The translations under genes and the position numbers were made by a program. The notes beneath the pieces were generated by a model. That model was given only the letters and a program-made list of their open reading frames with translations, did no database searches and had not been told where the DNA came from. Shown in pieces: positions 7,057 to 14,322 of a DNA stretch of 39,058 nucleotides. The first letter of the stretch is position 1. Each line of letters starts with the position of its first letter. Source of the stretch: Prevotella sp. GTDB taxonomy: Bacteria; Bacteroidota; Bacteroidia; Bacteroidales; Bacteroidaceae. The stretch covers positions 1 through 39,058 of the forward strand of contig JAEEPZ010000028.1 of assembly GCA_016285055.1 (NCBI GenBank), read 5' to 3'.

Positions 7057-8679
7057 ATGAGAAAACTACTTCTTGGCGACGAAGCCATAGCCCAGGGCGC
7101 ACTTGATGCGGGCCTGAGCGGCGTCTACGCCTATCCGGGAACTCCCTCGACGGAGATCACTGAGTACATCCAGCTGTCGCCCCTGGCAAAGGAGCGCGGC
7201 GTGCACAGCCGCTGGAGCACCAACGAGAAAACGGCCATGGAGGCCGCCCTCGGCATGTCGTTCATGGGCAAGCGAGCCCTGGTGTGCATGAAGCACGTGG
7301 GTATGAACGTTTGCGCCGACCCCTTTGTCAACAGCGGCATGACGGGCGTCAACGGCGGCGTCGTCGTACTCGTGGCCGACGACCCTTCGATGCACTCCTC
7401 ACAGGACGAGCAGGACTCGCGATTCTACGGCAAGTTTGCCATGGTGCCCATCTTTGAGCCCTCGAACCAGCAGGAGGCCTACGACATGATGGCCACAGCC
7501 TTCGACTACTCCGAGCGTGTCTGCCTGCCTGTGCTGATGCGCGTCACCACACGCATGGCCCACAGCCGCGCCGTCGTAGAGTGTGTTGAGGCACCACGTC
7601 AACAGAACGACCTCAACTACAACGCGCAGGCCGCCAACTGGGTGCTGCTGCCCGCCAATGCCCGCAAGCGCAACGACAAGGTGACGGCACAGCAGACAGA
7701 GCTGGAAGAGGACGCCGCACAGTCAGTCTATAACATCTATATAGAAGGGCACGACAAGACGATGGGTATCATCGCCAGCGGCATCGGCTTCAACTATGTC
7801 ATGGAAAACTACCCCGGCGGCGCCCCCTACCCCATCCTGAAAATCGCGCAGTACCCGCTGCCGAAGAAACTGGTGCGCCGCATGATGGAGGAGTGCGGAC
7901 AGGTGCTCATCGTGGAGGAGGGCCAGCCCTTCATCGAGGACATGGTGCGTGGCGTGGCTGACTCCGACACCATTCACGGCAAGCTCGACGGCACGCTGCC
8001 CCGCACGGGTGAGCTTACGCCCGACGCAGTGAAGGCAGGCCTCAGCGCCCTCTCCTCGAAAGACGCATCCGTCACATCAGCCCCTGCTGTTCCCTCTATC
8101 GTTGTCTCCCGTCCCCCAGCACTCTGTCAGGGCTGCGGCCACCGCGACGTCTATGCCGCCCTCAACGAGGTGCTGAAGGAGTATGACAATCCGCGTGTCT
8201 TCGGCGACATCGGCTGCTACACCTTAGGTTTCCTGCCGCCCTTCCGCGCCATCCACAGCTGCGTGGACATGGGTGCCAGCATCACCATGGCAAAGGGTGC
8301 CGCCGACGCAGGGCAGTGGCCGGCAGTGGCTGTCATAGGCGACTCCACCTTCACACACTCAGGCATGACGGGCCTGCTCGACGCTATCAATGAGAACGCC
8401 GACATCACCGTCATCATCAGCGACAACCTCACCACCGGCATGACGGGCGGTCAGGACTCGGCCGGCACCAACAAGTTTGAGGCCATCTGCCGCGGCCTCG
8501 GCCTCAGCGATGAGCATCTGCGCGTCGTCGTTCCCCTGCCGAAGAACATGCCCGAGATTACCCAGGCCATACGCGACGAAATCAACTACCACGGCACCTC
8601 CGTCATCATCCCCCGCCGCGAATGTATGCAAACCCTACAACGACATCTGAAACAAAAGAAAGCACAACAAAAACAATAA
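7057..8679 (+). CDS. iorA: Indolepyruvate:ferredoxin oxidoreductase, alpha subunit
   Basis: A 540-residue thiamine-diphosphate enzyme subunit that oxidatively decarboxylates aryl-pyruvates from aromatic amino acids to aryl-acetyl-CoA, passing electrons to ferredoxin. The N-terminal pyrimidine-binding domain starts MRKLLLGDEAIAQGALDAG with AYPGTPSTEI. The C-terminal diphosphate domain has the cysteine segment PPALCQGCGHRDVY and a GDSTF...DNLTTGMTGGQDS motif for metal and diphosphate. The ATG at 7057 is used because the 21 residues upstream in frame overlap the promoter region. It ends RRECMQTLQRHLKQKK with no trailing CxxCxxC ferredoxin domain, which longer homologues carry, so it is a short form. 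Its partner iorB lies downstream beyond an inserted gene. Confidence 0.92.
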   Translation: MRKLLLGDEAIAQGALDAGLSGVYAYPGTPSTEITEYIQLSPLAKERGVHSRWSTNEKTAMEAALGMSFMGKRALVCMKHVGMNVCADPFVNSGMTGVNGGVVVLVADDPSMHSSQDEQDSRFYGKFAMVPIFEPSNQQEAYDMMATAFDYSERVCLPVLMRVTTRMAHSRAVVECVEAPRQQNDLNYNAQAANWVLLPANARKRNDKVTAQQTELEEDAAQSVYNIYIEGHDKTMGIIASGIGFNYVMENYPGGAPYPILKIAQYPLPKKLVRRMMEECGQVLIVEEGQPFIEDMVRGVADSDTIHGKLDGTLPRTGELTPDAVKAGLSALSSKDASVTSAPAVPSIVVSRPPALCQGCGHRDVYAALNEVLKEYDNPRVFGDIGCYTLGFLPPFRAIHSCVDMGASITMAKGAADAGQWPAVAVIGDSTFTHSGMTGLLDAINENADITVIISDNLTTGMTGGQDSAGTNKFEAICRGLGLSDEHLRVVVPLPKNMPEITQAIRDEINYHGTSVIIPRRECMQTLQRHLKQKKAQQKQ

Positions 8680-8697
8680 TACGCTAACGCGCCTTAA

Positions 8698-8738
8698 ATA
8701 AAACAAATAAAAACAAATAAAACAAATAAAAACAAATC
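8698..8738 (+). repeat. A-rich AAACAAATAAA tandem tract
   Basis: Four units of AAACAAATAAAA precede the GxxExxY gene. The reverse-complement tract (TTTTTATTTG, TTTTTATTG) lies just after that gene at 9195-9236. Together they bracket the gene as inverted repeats and match the T-rich core of the element at 184-305. Confidence 0.7.
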
Positions 8739-8750
8739 TCTTAGGCCTGT

Positions 8751-9182
8751 ATGTTTGAGACGACAGAGTTGGAAAAGGAGTTGACATTAAAGCTGAAGCA
8801 TTTTGTTTATGATGTGATTGGCTGCTGTCAAGCTGTGCACCAAGAACAGGGTCCAGAATTGGCAGAATACATCTATCAAGACTCTTTGAAGATTGCTTTT
8901 GATCAAGCAGGTATTAAATATGTGAAGGAATATTACTTCAGGCCCTCTTTCAGAGGCATACAACTACCCCACAAGCTCTTTGTTGATTTCTTATGTAAGG
9001 ATAAAATATTCCTCGAGTGTAAAGCCATAGAGAAAATTGGAGTACATGAACGCCTACAGCTCTGGAACTATATGCGGACAGCAAGAATAAGAATAGGAAT
9101 TCTTTACAATTTCGCCCCCATCATGGATGAATGTGAGAAATACTATTTCAATCCTGACACCCGTACCATCAGTTACTTCTAA
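8751..9182 (+). CDS. GxxExxY family protein (PD-(D/E)XK-like)
   Basis: A 143-residue protein of the GxxExxY family (PF13366-type), with the signature region QGPELAEYIYQDSL (residues 34-47), then LFVDFLCKDKIFLECKAIE, whose D-x(n)-E-x-K residues resemble a PD-(D/E)XK nuclease core, and RLQLWNYMRTARIRIGILYNF. The biological role of the family is not established. The gene sits between iorA and iorB, splitting a normally adjacent pair, is visibly richer in A/T than both neighbours, and is bracketed by inverted A/T-rich tracts. These features suggest it was inserted. It may now be read through from the ior promoter, since no separate promoter was found. Confidence 0.88.
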   Translation: MFETTELEKELTLKLKHFVYDVIGCCQAVHQEQGPELAEYIYQDSLKIAFDQAGIKYVKEYYFRPSFRGIQLPHKLFVDFLCKDKIFLECKAIEKIGVHERLQLWNYMRTARIRIGILYNFAPIMDECEKYYFNPDTRTISYF

Positions 9183-9194
9183 TAGAAGTGCTGT

Positions 9195-9262
9195 GGTTTT
9201 TATTTGTTTTTATTGTTTTTATTTGTTTTTTGTAAGGCCGCTTCGCGGTATCAACAACATAA
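9195..9262 (+). repeat. A/T-rich interspersed element, partial copy
   Basis: TTTTTATTTG repeats are followed by GGCCGCTTCGCGGTATCAAC, matching the core and hairpin of the element at 184-305. The copy ends within a few bases of the iorB start codon, so it forms the immediate 5' region of iorB. Confidence 0.65.
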
Positions 9263-9266
9263 GATT

Positions 9267-9830
9267 ATGAAGACTGACATTATACTTTGCGGTGTGGGAG
9301 GGCAAGGCATCCTCTCGATAGCCACCATCATCGGCGAAGCCGCCATGAACGAGAACCTCTATATCAAGCAGGCCGAGGTGCACGGCATGAGCCAGCGCGG
9401 CGGCGACGTGCAGAGCAACCTGCGCATATCGAGCGAGCCCATCTACAGCGACCTCATACCCAAGGGCGGCGCCGACGTCATCATATCGATGGAGCCCATG
9501 GAGGCCCTGCGATACATACCCTACCTCAAGCCCGAAGGATGGGTCATCACCAACAGCGCCCCCTTCGTCAACATCCCCAACTATCCCGACATGGAGCTCA
9601 TCCGTGCAGAACTGGCCAAGCTGCCCCACGTCGTCAGCATCGACATCGAGCAGATGGCCAAGGACAACGGAGTGCCCCGCTCAGCCAACGTCATCCTGCT
9701 GGGTGCTGCGCAGAAGGCTCTCGGTCTGGAGTACGAGAAGTTAGAGGCCGCCATCGCCCGCGTCTTCGCACGCAAAGGTGAAGCCGTGGTCAATGCCAAC
9801 ATCAAGGCCCTCGCCCTCGGACACGAGTGA
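9267..9830 (+). CDS. iorB: Indolepyruvate:ferredoxin oxidoreductase, beta subunit
   Basis: A 187-residue gamma-domain subunit that pairs with IorA. It opens MKTDIILCGVGGQGILSIA, the glycine-rich signature of the 2-oxoacid:ferredoxin oxidoreductase gamma/beta family, followed by AEVHGMSQRGGDVQSNLR, the conserved region contacting the cofactor site, and ADVIISMEPMEALRY. The ATG at 9267 is preferred. The in-frame ATG at 9204 would add 21 residues read from the T-rich repeat (MFLLFLFVFC...). It is separated from iorA by the GxxExxY gene. Convergent with cydB, with a long inverted repeat between them. Confidence 0.92.
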   Translation: MKTDIILCGVGGQGILSIATIIGEAAMNENLYIKQAEVHGMSQRGGDVQSNLRISSEPIYSDLIPKGGADVIISMEPMEALRYIPYLKPEGWVITNSAPFVNIPNYPDMELIRAELAKLPHVVSIDIEQMAKDNGVPRSANVILLGAAQKALGLEYEKLEAAIARVFARKGEAVVNANIKALALGHE

Positions 9831-9881
9831 AGCTAAAAACGTTTTAAGTAAGAAGCCTCTATTAAGTAAGAAGCCTCTATT

Positions 9882-9960
9882 AAGTAATAAGTAAAAAGTA
9901 AGAAGTAAGAAGTGAGCGGGCGGCTTTCTTCTTACTTCTTACTTCTTACTTATTACTTAT
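9882..9960. terminator. Long inverted repeat between convergent iorB and cydB
   Basis: AAGTAATAAGTA and AAGTAAGAAGTAAGAAG (from 9882) are complementary to CTTCTTACTTCTTACTT and TACTTATTACTT (to 9960) around a GCGGGCGGCT loop. The stem is about 30 bp and could end transcription from both sides. A duplicated 18-base unit (TAAGTAAGAAGCCTCTAT) lies just before it. Confidence 0.6.
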
Positions 9961-9978
9961 TACTTATTACTTATTACT

Positions 9979-11151
9979 TTAGTAGGCCTCCCCGTCGGCT
10001 GCTATCTCCTCACGGTCAATCTTGCGGCTGTCAATCTTGCGCCAGCAATAGATGATATAGGCCAGGACGAAGGGCACGAGCAGCGAGACGTAGAACATAG
10101 TGCGCAGGGTGAACTCACTGCTGCACGAGTTGTCGATGGTGAGCGACATCTGCAGGTCGTAGGTCGAAGGATAGTAGGCCGTGTAGTTCCAGCCGGCACA
10201 GAGCAACAGCACCAACACGGTGAGCACAGTGCCAGTGCCGGCAGGCCAGATGCCCTGGCACTTGCTGTGTGAGCCGGACTTGCGCCACACCTCCATGGCA
10301 ATGCCCGACAGCACCAGACCCACACCCACAAGGAGCATGATGAGCAGTGGCCACATCTCGATGAGGTTGTTTAGGTATTTGTGAGGCACCATCACAATCT
10401 CGCCAGTCTCGATATTCCAGCCGTAGCCGTCCTTCACCAGCAGGTGCACGAGATAGGCCACAAAGAGCACCACGAAGGGCACGGCAGAGCCTAACAGGCG
10501 CACGGAAGCACGCGAGCGGATGTCCTCGTCGTTCACATTATTAATAATATAGAGTGTGCCGAGCGTGCGCGCGAGGAACATCACGGCCAGGCCCAACACC
10601 AGCACCCAGGGGTTGAGCAGGGCGTCGAGGCCGTGAGAGGCGTTGCCCCAGTGGCTGATGGCCTGGCCACCGCCCTCCACCAGCAACGACGAGGTGAGGC
10701 TGGCTTTCTCAACCACGAAGTTGGAGCCCTCGAAGAATGTGGCAACGGCACCGCCAAGGAGCAACGGGCCAAGAATGCCGTTCAGCACCAAGCACCACTG
10801 GAACGTGTTTGGTCCCAGGAAGTTGCCCAGCTTGTTCTGGAACTCATAGCTCACTGCCTGCACAACAAACGTGAACAGGATAATCATCCACAGCCAGTAG
10901 GCACCGCCAAACGATGTGCTGTAGAACAGTGGGAAGGAGGCAAAGAAAGCACCGCCAAAGGTGACCAGCGTAGTGAACGTGAACTCCCACTTGCGGCCTG
11001 TGGAGTTGACGACGAGGCGGCGGCCCTCAGGTGTCCAGCCCAAGGAGCGAACCATCGAGTTGGCGCCCTGCACAAACATCAGGAAGACGAGGAGCGCTCC
11101 TAACAGGGACACGATGAACCACCAGTAATGTTGCAGAAATTCGTATGTCAT
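9979..11151 (-). CDS. cydB: Cytochrome bd quinol oxidase, subunit II
   Basis: A 390-residue integral membrane subunit with about eight to nine helices, including LQHYWWFIVSLLGALLVFLMFVQG at the N terminus and LLVPFVLAYIIYCWRKI at the C terminus. With CydA it reduces oxygen to water using quinol, giving this anaerobe oxygen tolerance and some energy conservation. Recognisable stretches include EFTFTTLVTFGGAFFASFPL, NKLGNFLGPNTFQW and LARTLGTLYIINNVND. It lies downstream of cydA on the same strand, but with an unusually long 214-base spacer that is filled by GAGAGTT-type tandem repeats. Confidence 0.94.
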   Translation of the reverse strand: MTYEFLQHYWWFIVSLLGALLVFLMFVQGANSMVRSLGWTPEGRRLVVNSTGRKWEFTFTTLVTFGGAFFASFPLFYSTSFGGAYWLWMIILFTFVVQAVSYEFQNKLGNFLGPNTFQWCLVLNGILGPLLLGGAVATFFEGSNFVVEKASLTSSLLVEGGGQAISHWGNASHGLDALLNPWVLVLGLAVMFLARTLGTLYIINNVNDEDIRSRASVRLLGSAVPFVVLFVAYLVHLLVKDGYGWNIETGEIVMVPHKYLNNLIEMWPLLIMLLVGVGLVLSGIAMEVWRKSGSHSKCQGIWPAGTGTVLTVLVLLLCAGWNYTAYYPSTYDLQMSLTIDNSCSSEFTLRTMFYVSLLVPFVLAYIIYCWRKIDSRKIDREEIAADGEAY

Positions 11152-11157
11152 ATTTTT

Positions 11158-11283
11158 GAGTTAAGAGTTGAGAGTTAAGAGTTGAGAGTTAAGAGTTGAG
11201 AGATAAGAGTGAGAGATAAAAGTTGAGAGTTGAGAGATAAAAGTTGAGAGTTGAGAGACAAGAGTTGAAAGGTGAGGGTTTAG
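11158..11283. repeat. GAGAGTT-type tandem repeats in the cydA-cydB spacer
   Basis: Units such as GAGAGTTAAGAGTT, GAGAGATAAAAGTT and GAGAGACAAGAGTT run over about 125 bases. The reverse strand reads as LSTLNSQL-like peptide with no real gene. The repeat resembles the in-frame repeat at 2936-3029. The remainder of the spacer (11284-11365) holds a small hairpin, ATCGGCGAAGCCGAC, and nothing else recognisable. Confidence 0.8.
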
Positions 11284-11365
11284 AGTTATGTTCAGCAGAA
11301 TCGCTGCGGAAAATTCTTTTTTATGATTTTTCATCGGCGAAGCCGACAACTCTTAATTCTTCATT

Positions 11366-13021
11366 CTACTCCTCCGGTCCTTTCTTAATCTGCTTGAGCA
11401 TGATACTGATCTCCACGGCCAGCATGGTGGTGAAGAGAAGGAGGAAGAGACAGAAGGTAATCATCACCGAACCCGACTGCAGGTCGCTGACGGCAGCCCA
11501 CGTGGGCAGCATGTCCTGGATGGTCCACGGCTGACGGCCCATCTCAGCCACCAGCCAGCCGCTCTCAGAGGCGATGTAAGCCAGCGGCACCATGATGATG
11601 GCGGCCCAGCAGAGCCAACGCGGCTGAGAGCCCGAGGCGGGCACGTCGGCCTGGGTCTCGTCAAGCAGCCCGAGGGCGGCTAACAGACGGCGGGAGAAGA
11701 TGGACAAGAACGGGATATGGTAACCCAGCACTAATACAAGGCCAAAGAACAGAATGAGCAGGCAACCCACGCCCACCATCGTGCGGAACGCCCAGAAGTT
11801 GAGGCCCACAGGCGGCACCAGCTGGCTCTTGTCGCGCACATAGCCATAGCCGAAGTATGCCTCGTTGTCACGGAACACCTGCAACTGGCGCACCGCCTCG
11901 GGGTCGTCCTTGGCGGCGCGGGCCTCACGGTAGGCCTGCAGAGCGGTGATAGCCAGCTTGCCACGGGCAATCTTCTCGTCGGCCGATGGCTCACGCGTGC
12001 CGTCGGGCTTGGTATAGCCGTTCAGGAGATCGTTGATGCCGGGCACATAGCCGTCCATCGTATTCGTGGCCATCAGCGAGAGGGCATAGGGCATAGCTAT
12101 CTTCAGCGCCGGCTCCCCGCCATTGGCATAGTCGGGCTGCTGCAAGGGGTTGACCAGCGCCACCATCGTCAGACCCTGCGCGTTGCCGCCGTTGTAGAGA
12201 GCCTCCATGGCGGCCAGCTTCATCGGCTGGTTCTTCGCCACGTCCTGACCGGAGATATGCCCCGTAAAGGCGGCACCCAAAGCGGCCACCAGACCTACGA
12301 CGCTGCCAATCTTGATGCTCTGCAGGGCCAGACGCGTGTGGCGCTTCTTCAGCAGATACCAGCACGACACAGCCACCACAAAGACGGCGCCGATAATCCA
12401 GGCAGAGATAACGGTGTGCAGGAACTTGTCGACGGCAAAGGGCGAGAGGGCGACGTCCCAGAACGATGTCATCTCGTTGCGCATCGTGTCGGGATTGAAC
12501 TGACAGCCCGCGGGATGCTGCATCCAGGCATTGGCCACCAGTATCCACCAGGCCGACAGTGTGGCGCCGAGGCCGGTGAGCCACGTGGAAGCGAGATGGA
12601 AGCCGGCGCTCACCTTCTTCCAGCCGAAGAACATCACAGCCACAAAGGTGCTCTCCATGAAGAACGCCACGATGCCCTCGATGGCCAGCGGCGCGCCGAA
12701 GATGTCGCCAACAAGCCATGAGTAGTTGCTCCAGTTGGTGCCGAACTCAAACTCAAGGATGATGCCAGTGGCCACACCCATGGCGAAGTTAATGCCGAAG
12801 AGGCGTTGCCAGAACTTTGACGCAGACTGCCAGAAAGCGGATGCCTCAGCATCGGCACGTTTCTGCTTCTTGTAATAAATAGTCTCACAGATGCCCATGA
12901 TGAGCGCCAAGCCCAGCGTCAGCGGGACGAAGAGCCAGTGGTAGATGGCCGTCAGCGCAAACTGCGCACGCGACCAGTCAATCGTACCGGCATCAATGTT
13001 TAGAAATAGGTGTTGTAGCAT
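11366..13021 (-). CDS. cydA: Cytochrome bd quinol oxidase, subunit I
   Basis: A 551-residue subunit that binds the three haems and the quinol. The N-terminal FALTAIYHWLFVPLTLGLAL has the haem-ligand histidine (His28). The quinol loop begins SGQDVAKNQPMKLAAMEALY and contains the conserved Lys and Glu residues. The C-terminal signature WLVAEMGRQPWTIQDMLPTW is intact. About nine membrane helices can be traced. It follows the DUF4492 gene by 16 bases and precedes cydB. The operon promoter is at 13286-13317. Confidence 0.95.
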   Translation of the reverse strand: MLQHLFLNIDAGTIDWSRAQFALTAIYHWLFVPLTLGLALIMGICETIYYKKQKRADAEASAFWQSASKFWQRLFGINFAMGVATGIILEFEFGTNWSNYSWLVGDIFGAPLAIEGIVAFFMESTFVAVMFFGWKKVSAGFHLASTWLTGLGATLSAWWILVANAWMQHPAGCQFNPDTMRNEMTSFWDVALSPFAVDKFLHTVISAWIIGAVFVVAVSCWYLLKKRHTRLALQSIKIGSVVGLVAALGAAFTGHISGQDVAKNQPMKLAAMEALYNGGNAQGLTMVALVNPLQQPDYANGGEPALKIAMPYALSLMATNTMDGYVPGINDLLNGYTKPDGTREPSADEKIARGKLAITALQAYREARAAKDDPEAVRQLQVFRDNEAYFGYGYVRDKSQLVPPVGLNFWAFRTMVGVGCLLILFFGLVLVLGYHIPFLSIFSRRLLAALGLLDETQADVPASGSQPRWLCWAAIIMVPLAYIASESGWLVAEMGRQPWTIQDMLPTWAAVSDLQSGSVMITFCLFLLLFTTMLAVEISIMLKQIKKGPEE

Positions 13022-13037
13022 ATCAAAAAGTGTTTAG

Positions 13038-13268
13038 TTATTGATGATCAGATGATAGGCCTCTCTCCGTCAGTTCAGTAGCCACGAAGTCGGCTTCAGA
13101 GCCTTTTTCGGCGTGTGTGCTGAGGAAATTGGGGAAGAAGAAGATTTTCAGGACGACAAAGATGATAAACAGTTTGATGGCAATGACCAACCACAGCGTC
13201 CGTCCCAGCGTCATATTACGGAAGCCGTCATAGTACAGATGAAAGACACGATGAAAGAAATGAGCCAT
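13038..13268 (-). CDS. DUF4492 small membrane protein of the cyd operon
   Basis: A 76-residue protein, MAHFFHRVFHLYYDGFRNMT, followed by a membrane helix (about 25-48, LWLVIAIKLFIIFVVLKIFFF) and a short polar tail. It fits DUF4492, a small protein family often encoded before cydA in Bacteroidetes. A role in assembly or stability of the bd oxidase is plausible but not shown. The frame opens farther upstream, to 13505, but that part crosses the promoter and repeat hairpins, so the ATG at 13268 is used. The gene is 16 bases ahead of cydA. Confidence 0.87.
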   Translation of the reverse strand: MAHFFHRVFHLYYDGFRNMTLGRTLWLVIAIKLFIIFVVLKIFFFPNFLSTHAEKGSEADFVATELTERGLSSDHQ

Positions 13269-13285
13269 CACACAAGTATTTGCAG

Positions 13286-13317
13286 CAAAGATACGTATTA
13301 TTCTGTTACCCACCAAA
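13286..13317 (-). promoter_or_regulatory. Promoter of the DUF4492-cydA-cydB operon
   Basis: On the minus strand TTTG (13317-13314), exactly 20 bases and TATCTTTG (13293-13286) match the Bacteroidetes consensus. The start point would be near 13279, only about 11 bases before the ATG. Confidence 0.8.
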
Positions 13318-13391
13318 TTTTTTACAAAAAAGTTGCAGGAAAAGATGTGGTTCTTCCGTTTTTTCAGTTGGTCGAGTTTTGAGCGCCCACT

Positions 13392-13429
13392 GGTTGGGTG
13401 GTGCACGTATTCGTGCACACCTACCAACC
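13392..13429. repeat. Hairpin with TGCACG/CGTGCA stem
   Basis: GGTTGGGTGGTGCACG, a TATT loop and CGTGCACACCTACCAACC form a stem of about 16 bp with a small bulge. It lies in the 369-base gap between the cyd operon promoter and the antitoxin. The rest of that gap holds the hairpin at 13447-13494 and the antitoxin promoter. Confidence 0.6.
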
Positions 13430-13446
13430 GAAAAAGCGGAAGAGCC

Positions 13447-13494
13447 AAAAGCATCCGCCGAGACATCCGCAAGATGTTTCGGCGAGTTGCTTTT
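13447..13494. repeat. GCCGAGACATC hairpin, copy 1 (before the toxin-antitoxin pair)
   Basis: GCCGAGACATC, loop CGCAA and GATGTTTCGGC form the inner stem. The outer stem is AAAAGCA with TGCTTTT. The same inner hairpin recurs at 14203-14252 after the toxin gene, where the outer stem is different but still pairs. Confidence 0.75.
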
Positions 13495-13577
13495 ACGCTC
13501 GGCATAAGCGTTGTCTAATGGGTGCAAGTCCTAAGCGAACCGCTAATAGCAGGAACAGTATTTTTTCCTCCAAAAGC

Positions 13578-13609
13578 CTTGGAGGATTGGAGAATATGTT
13601 GTATCTTTG
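13578..13609 (+). promoter_or_regulatory. Promoter of the toxin-antitoxin operon
   Basis: CTTG (13578-13581), 20 bases and TATCTTTG (13602-13609) give a near-consensus Bacteroidetes promoter. Transcription would begin near 13616, about 22 bases before the antitoxin ATG. CCAAAAGCCTTGG just upstream is a possible imperfect operator. Confidence 0.7.
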
Positions 13610-13637
13610 CACGGAAATAGCAAACAACGATACGACT

Positions 13638-13916
13638 ATGGCAACAACGACAACACAAGCTCCCGCCGCAGCCCAGCTGTTGGTAACCATCAGCGACCTG
13701 TCGATGCTGAAAGACATCAAGAAGGCCATCAGCATGCTGAAGGGCGTGACTACAGTGAAGAAACAAAAGACCAAGCCCCGTCTCTATGACCCAGAAACGG
13801 GCGAATACCTCAACGACGAGACGATGAAGGTCATCGAGGATGCCCTGAAAGGGAAAAACGTCACCCGTTACGAATCTGCTGATGATCTGTTCAGGAAATT
13901 AGGCATCAACGTATGA
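13638..13916 (+). CDS. Antitoxin of a YafQ-type toxin-antitoxin pair
   Basis: A 92-residue protein with a low-complexity start (MATTTTQAPAAAQ), a central stretch LLVTISDLSMLKDIKKAISMLKGV and the C-terminal segment ESADDLFRKLGINV, typical of tails that wrap toxins of the RelE fold. It has no clear match to a classical DinJ/RelB ribbon-helix-helix in my reading, so the assignment rests on its position: its last four bases overlap the toxin start (ATGA). The ATG at 13638 follows the promoter closely; an upstream in-frame ATG would start ahead of the promoter and within the hairpin repeat. Such antitoxins usually repress their own operon. Confidence 0.8.
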   Translation: MATTTTQAPAAAQLLVTISDLSMLKDIKKAISMLKGVTTVKKQKTKPRLYDPETGEYLNDETMKVIEDALKGKNVTRYESADDLFRKLGINV

Positions 13917-14188
13917 AATACAACGTCAAGACAACAAAACGCTTCGACAAAGAGATGATACGCTGTAAGAAACGAGGTTATAATATGCAGCTTATTGTTG
14001 AAGCTATCCATCTGCTTGAGGCTACTGGTTCCCTACCAGCACAGTACCGCCCGCACAAACTGTCGGGCAATCAGCAAGGCATCTGGGAGTGCCACATCGA
14101 GCCCGACTGGCTGATGACTTGGAATCAGAACGACACGGAGCTGACACTCCTGTTCCTGCGAACAGGCACACACTCAGACCTGTTCTGA
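13913..14188 (+). CDS. YafQ-family toxin (RelE/ParE superfamily mRNA interferase)
   Basis: A 91-residue toxin. It begins MKYNVKTTKRFDKEMIRCKKRG and ends with the YafQ signature: HKLSGNQQGIWECHIEPDWL, then LTLLFLRTGTHSDLF. The conserved histidines (HKL, ECHI, THSDLF) and the Asp in EPDW are all present, so the ribosome-dependent endoribonuclease is probably active. It overlaps the antitoxin by four bases. It is followed by a copy of the hairpin repeat that also precedes the module. Confidence 0.92.
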   Translation: MKYNVKTTKRFDKEMIRCKKRGYNMQLIVEAIHLLEATGSLPAQYRPHKLSGNQQGIWECHIEPDWLMTWNQNDTELTLLFLRTGTHSDLF

Positions 14189-14202
14189 CACTCTGCCCAT
14201 AC

Positions 14203-14252
14203 AAAGCAAATATCCGCCGAGACATCCGCAAGATGTTTCGGCGATTTGTTTA
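14203..14252. repeat. GCCGAGACATC hairpin, copy 2 (after the toxin)
   Basis: The same inner stem and CGCAA loop as at 13447-13494, with outer arms CAAAT and ATTTG in place of AAAAGCA and TGCTTTT. The outer arms pair in both copies although their sequences differ. It lies 14 bases after the toxin stop and may end that transcript. Confidence 0.75.
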
Positions 14253-14264
14253 TATCAACCAACC

Positions 14265-14294
14265 AAAAAAGAGCGGAGACCTGGGTCTCCGCTC
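14265..14294 (-). terminator. Intrinsic terminator of the four-gene secreted-protein operon
   Basis: On the minus strand GAGCGGAGACC and GGTCTCCGCTC form an 11-base perfect inverted repeat followed directly by TTTTTT. It lies 28 bases after the stop of the last gene in the operon. Confidence 0.88.
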
Positions 14295-14322
14295 TTATCG
14301 TAAAGTTGAAGAAGCAACGAGC

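Noticed and set aside
8748..8755. TATGTTTG as a promoter -7 box for the GxxExxY gene
   Set aside because: It overlaps the start codon and has no TTTG about 20 bases upstream.
11161..11349. 62-residue minus-strand frame in the cydA-cydB spacer
   Set aside because: Composed of the GAGAGTT repeat (LSTLNSQL), no evidence of a gene.
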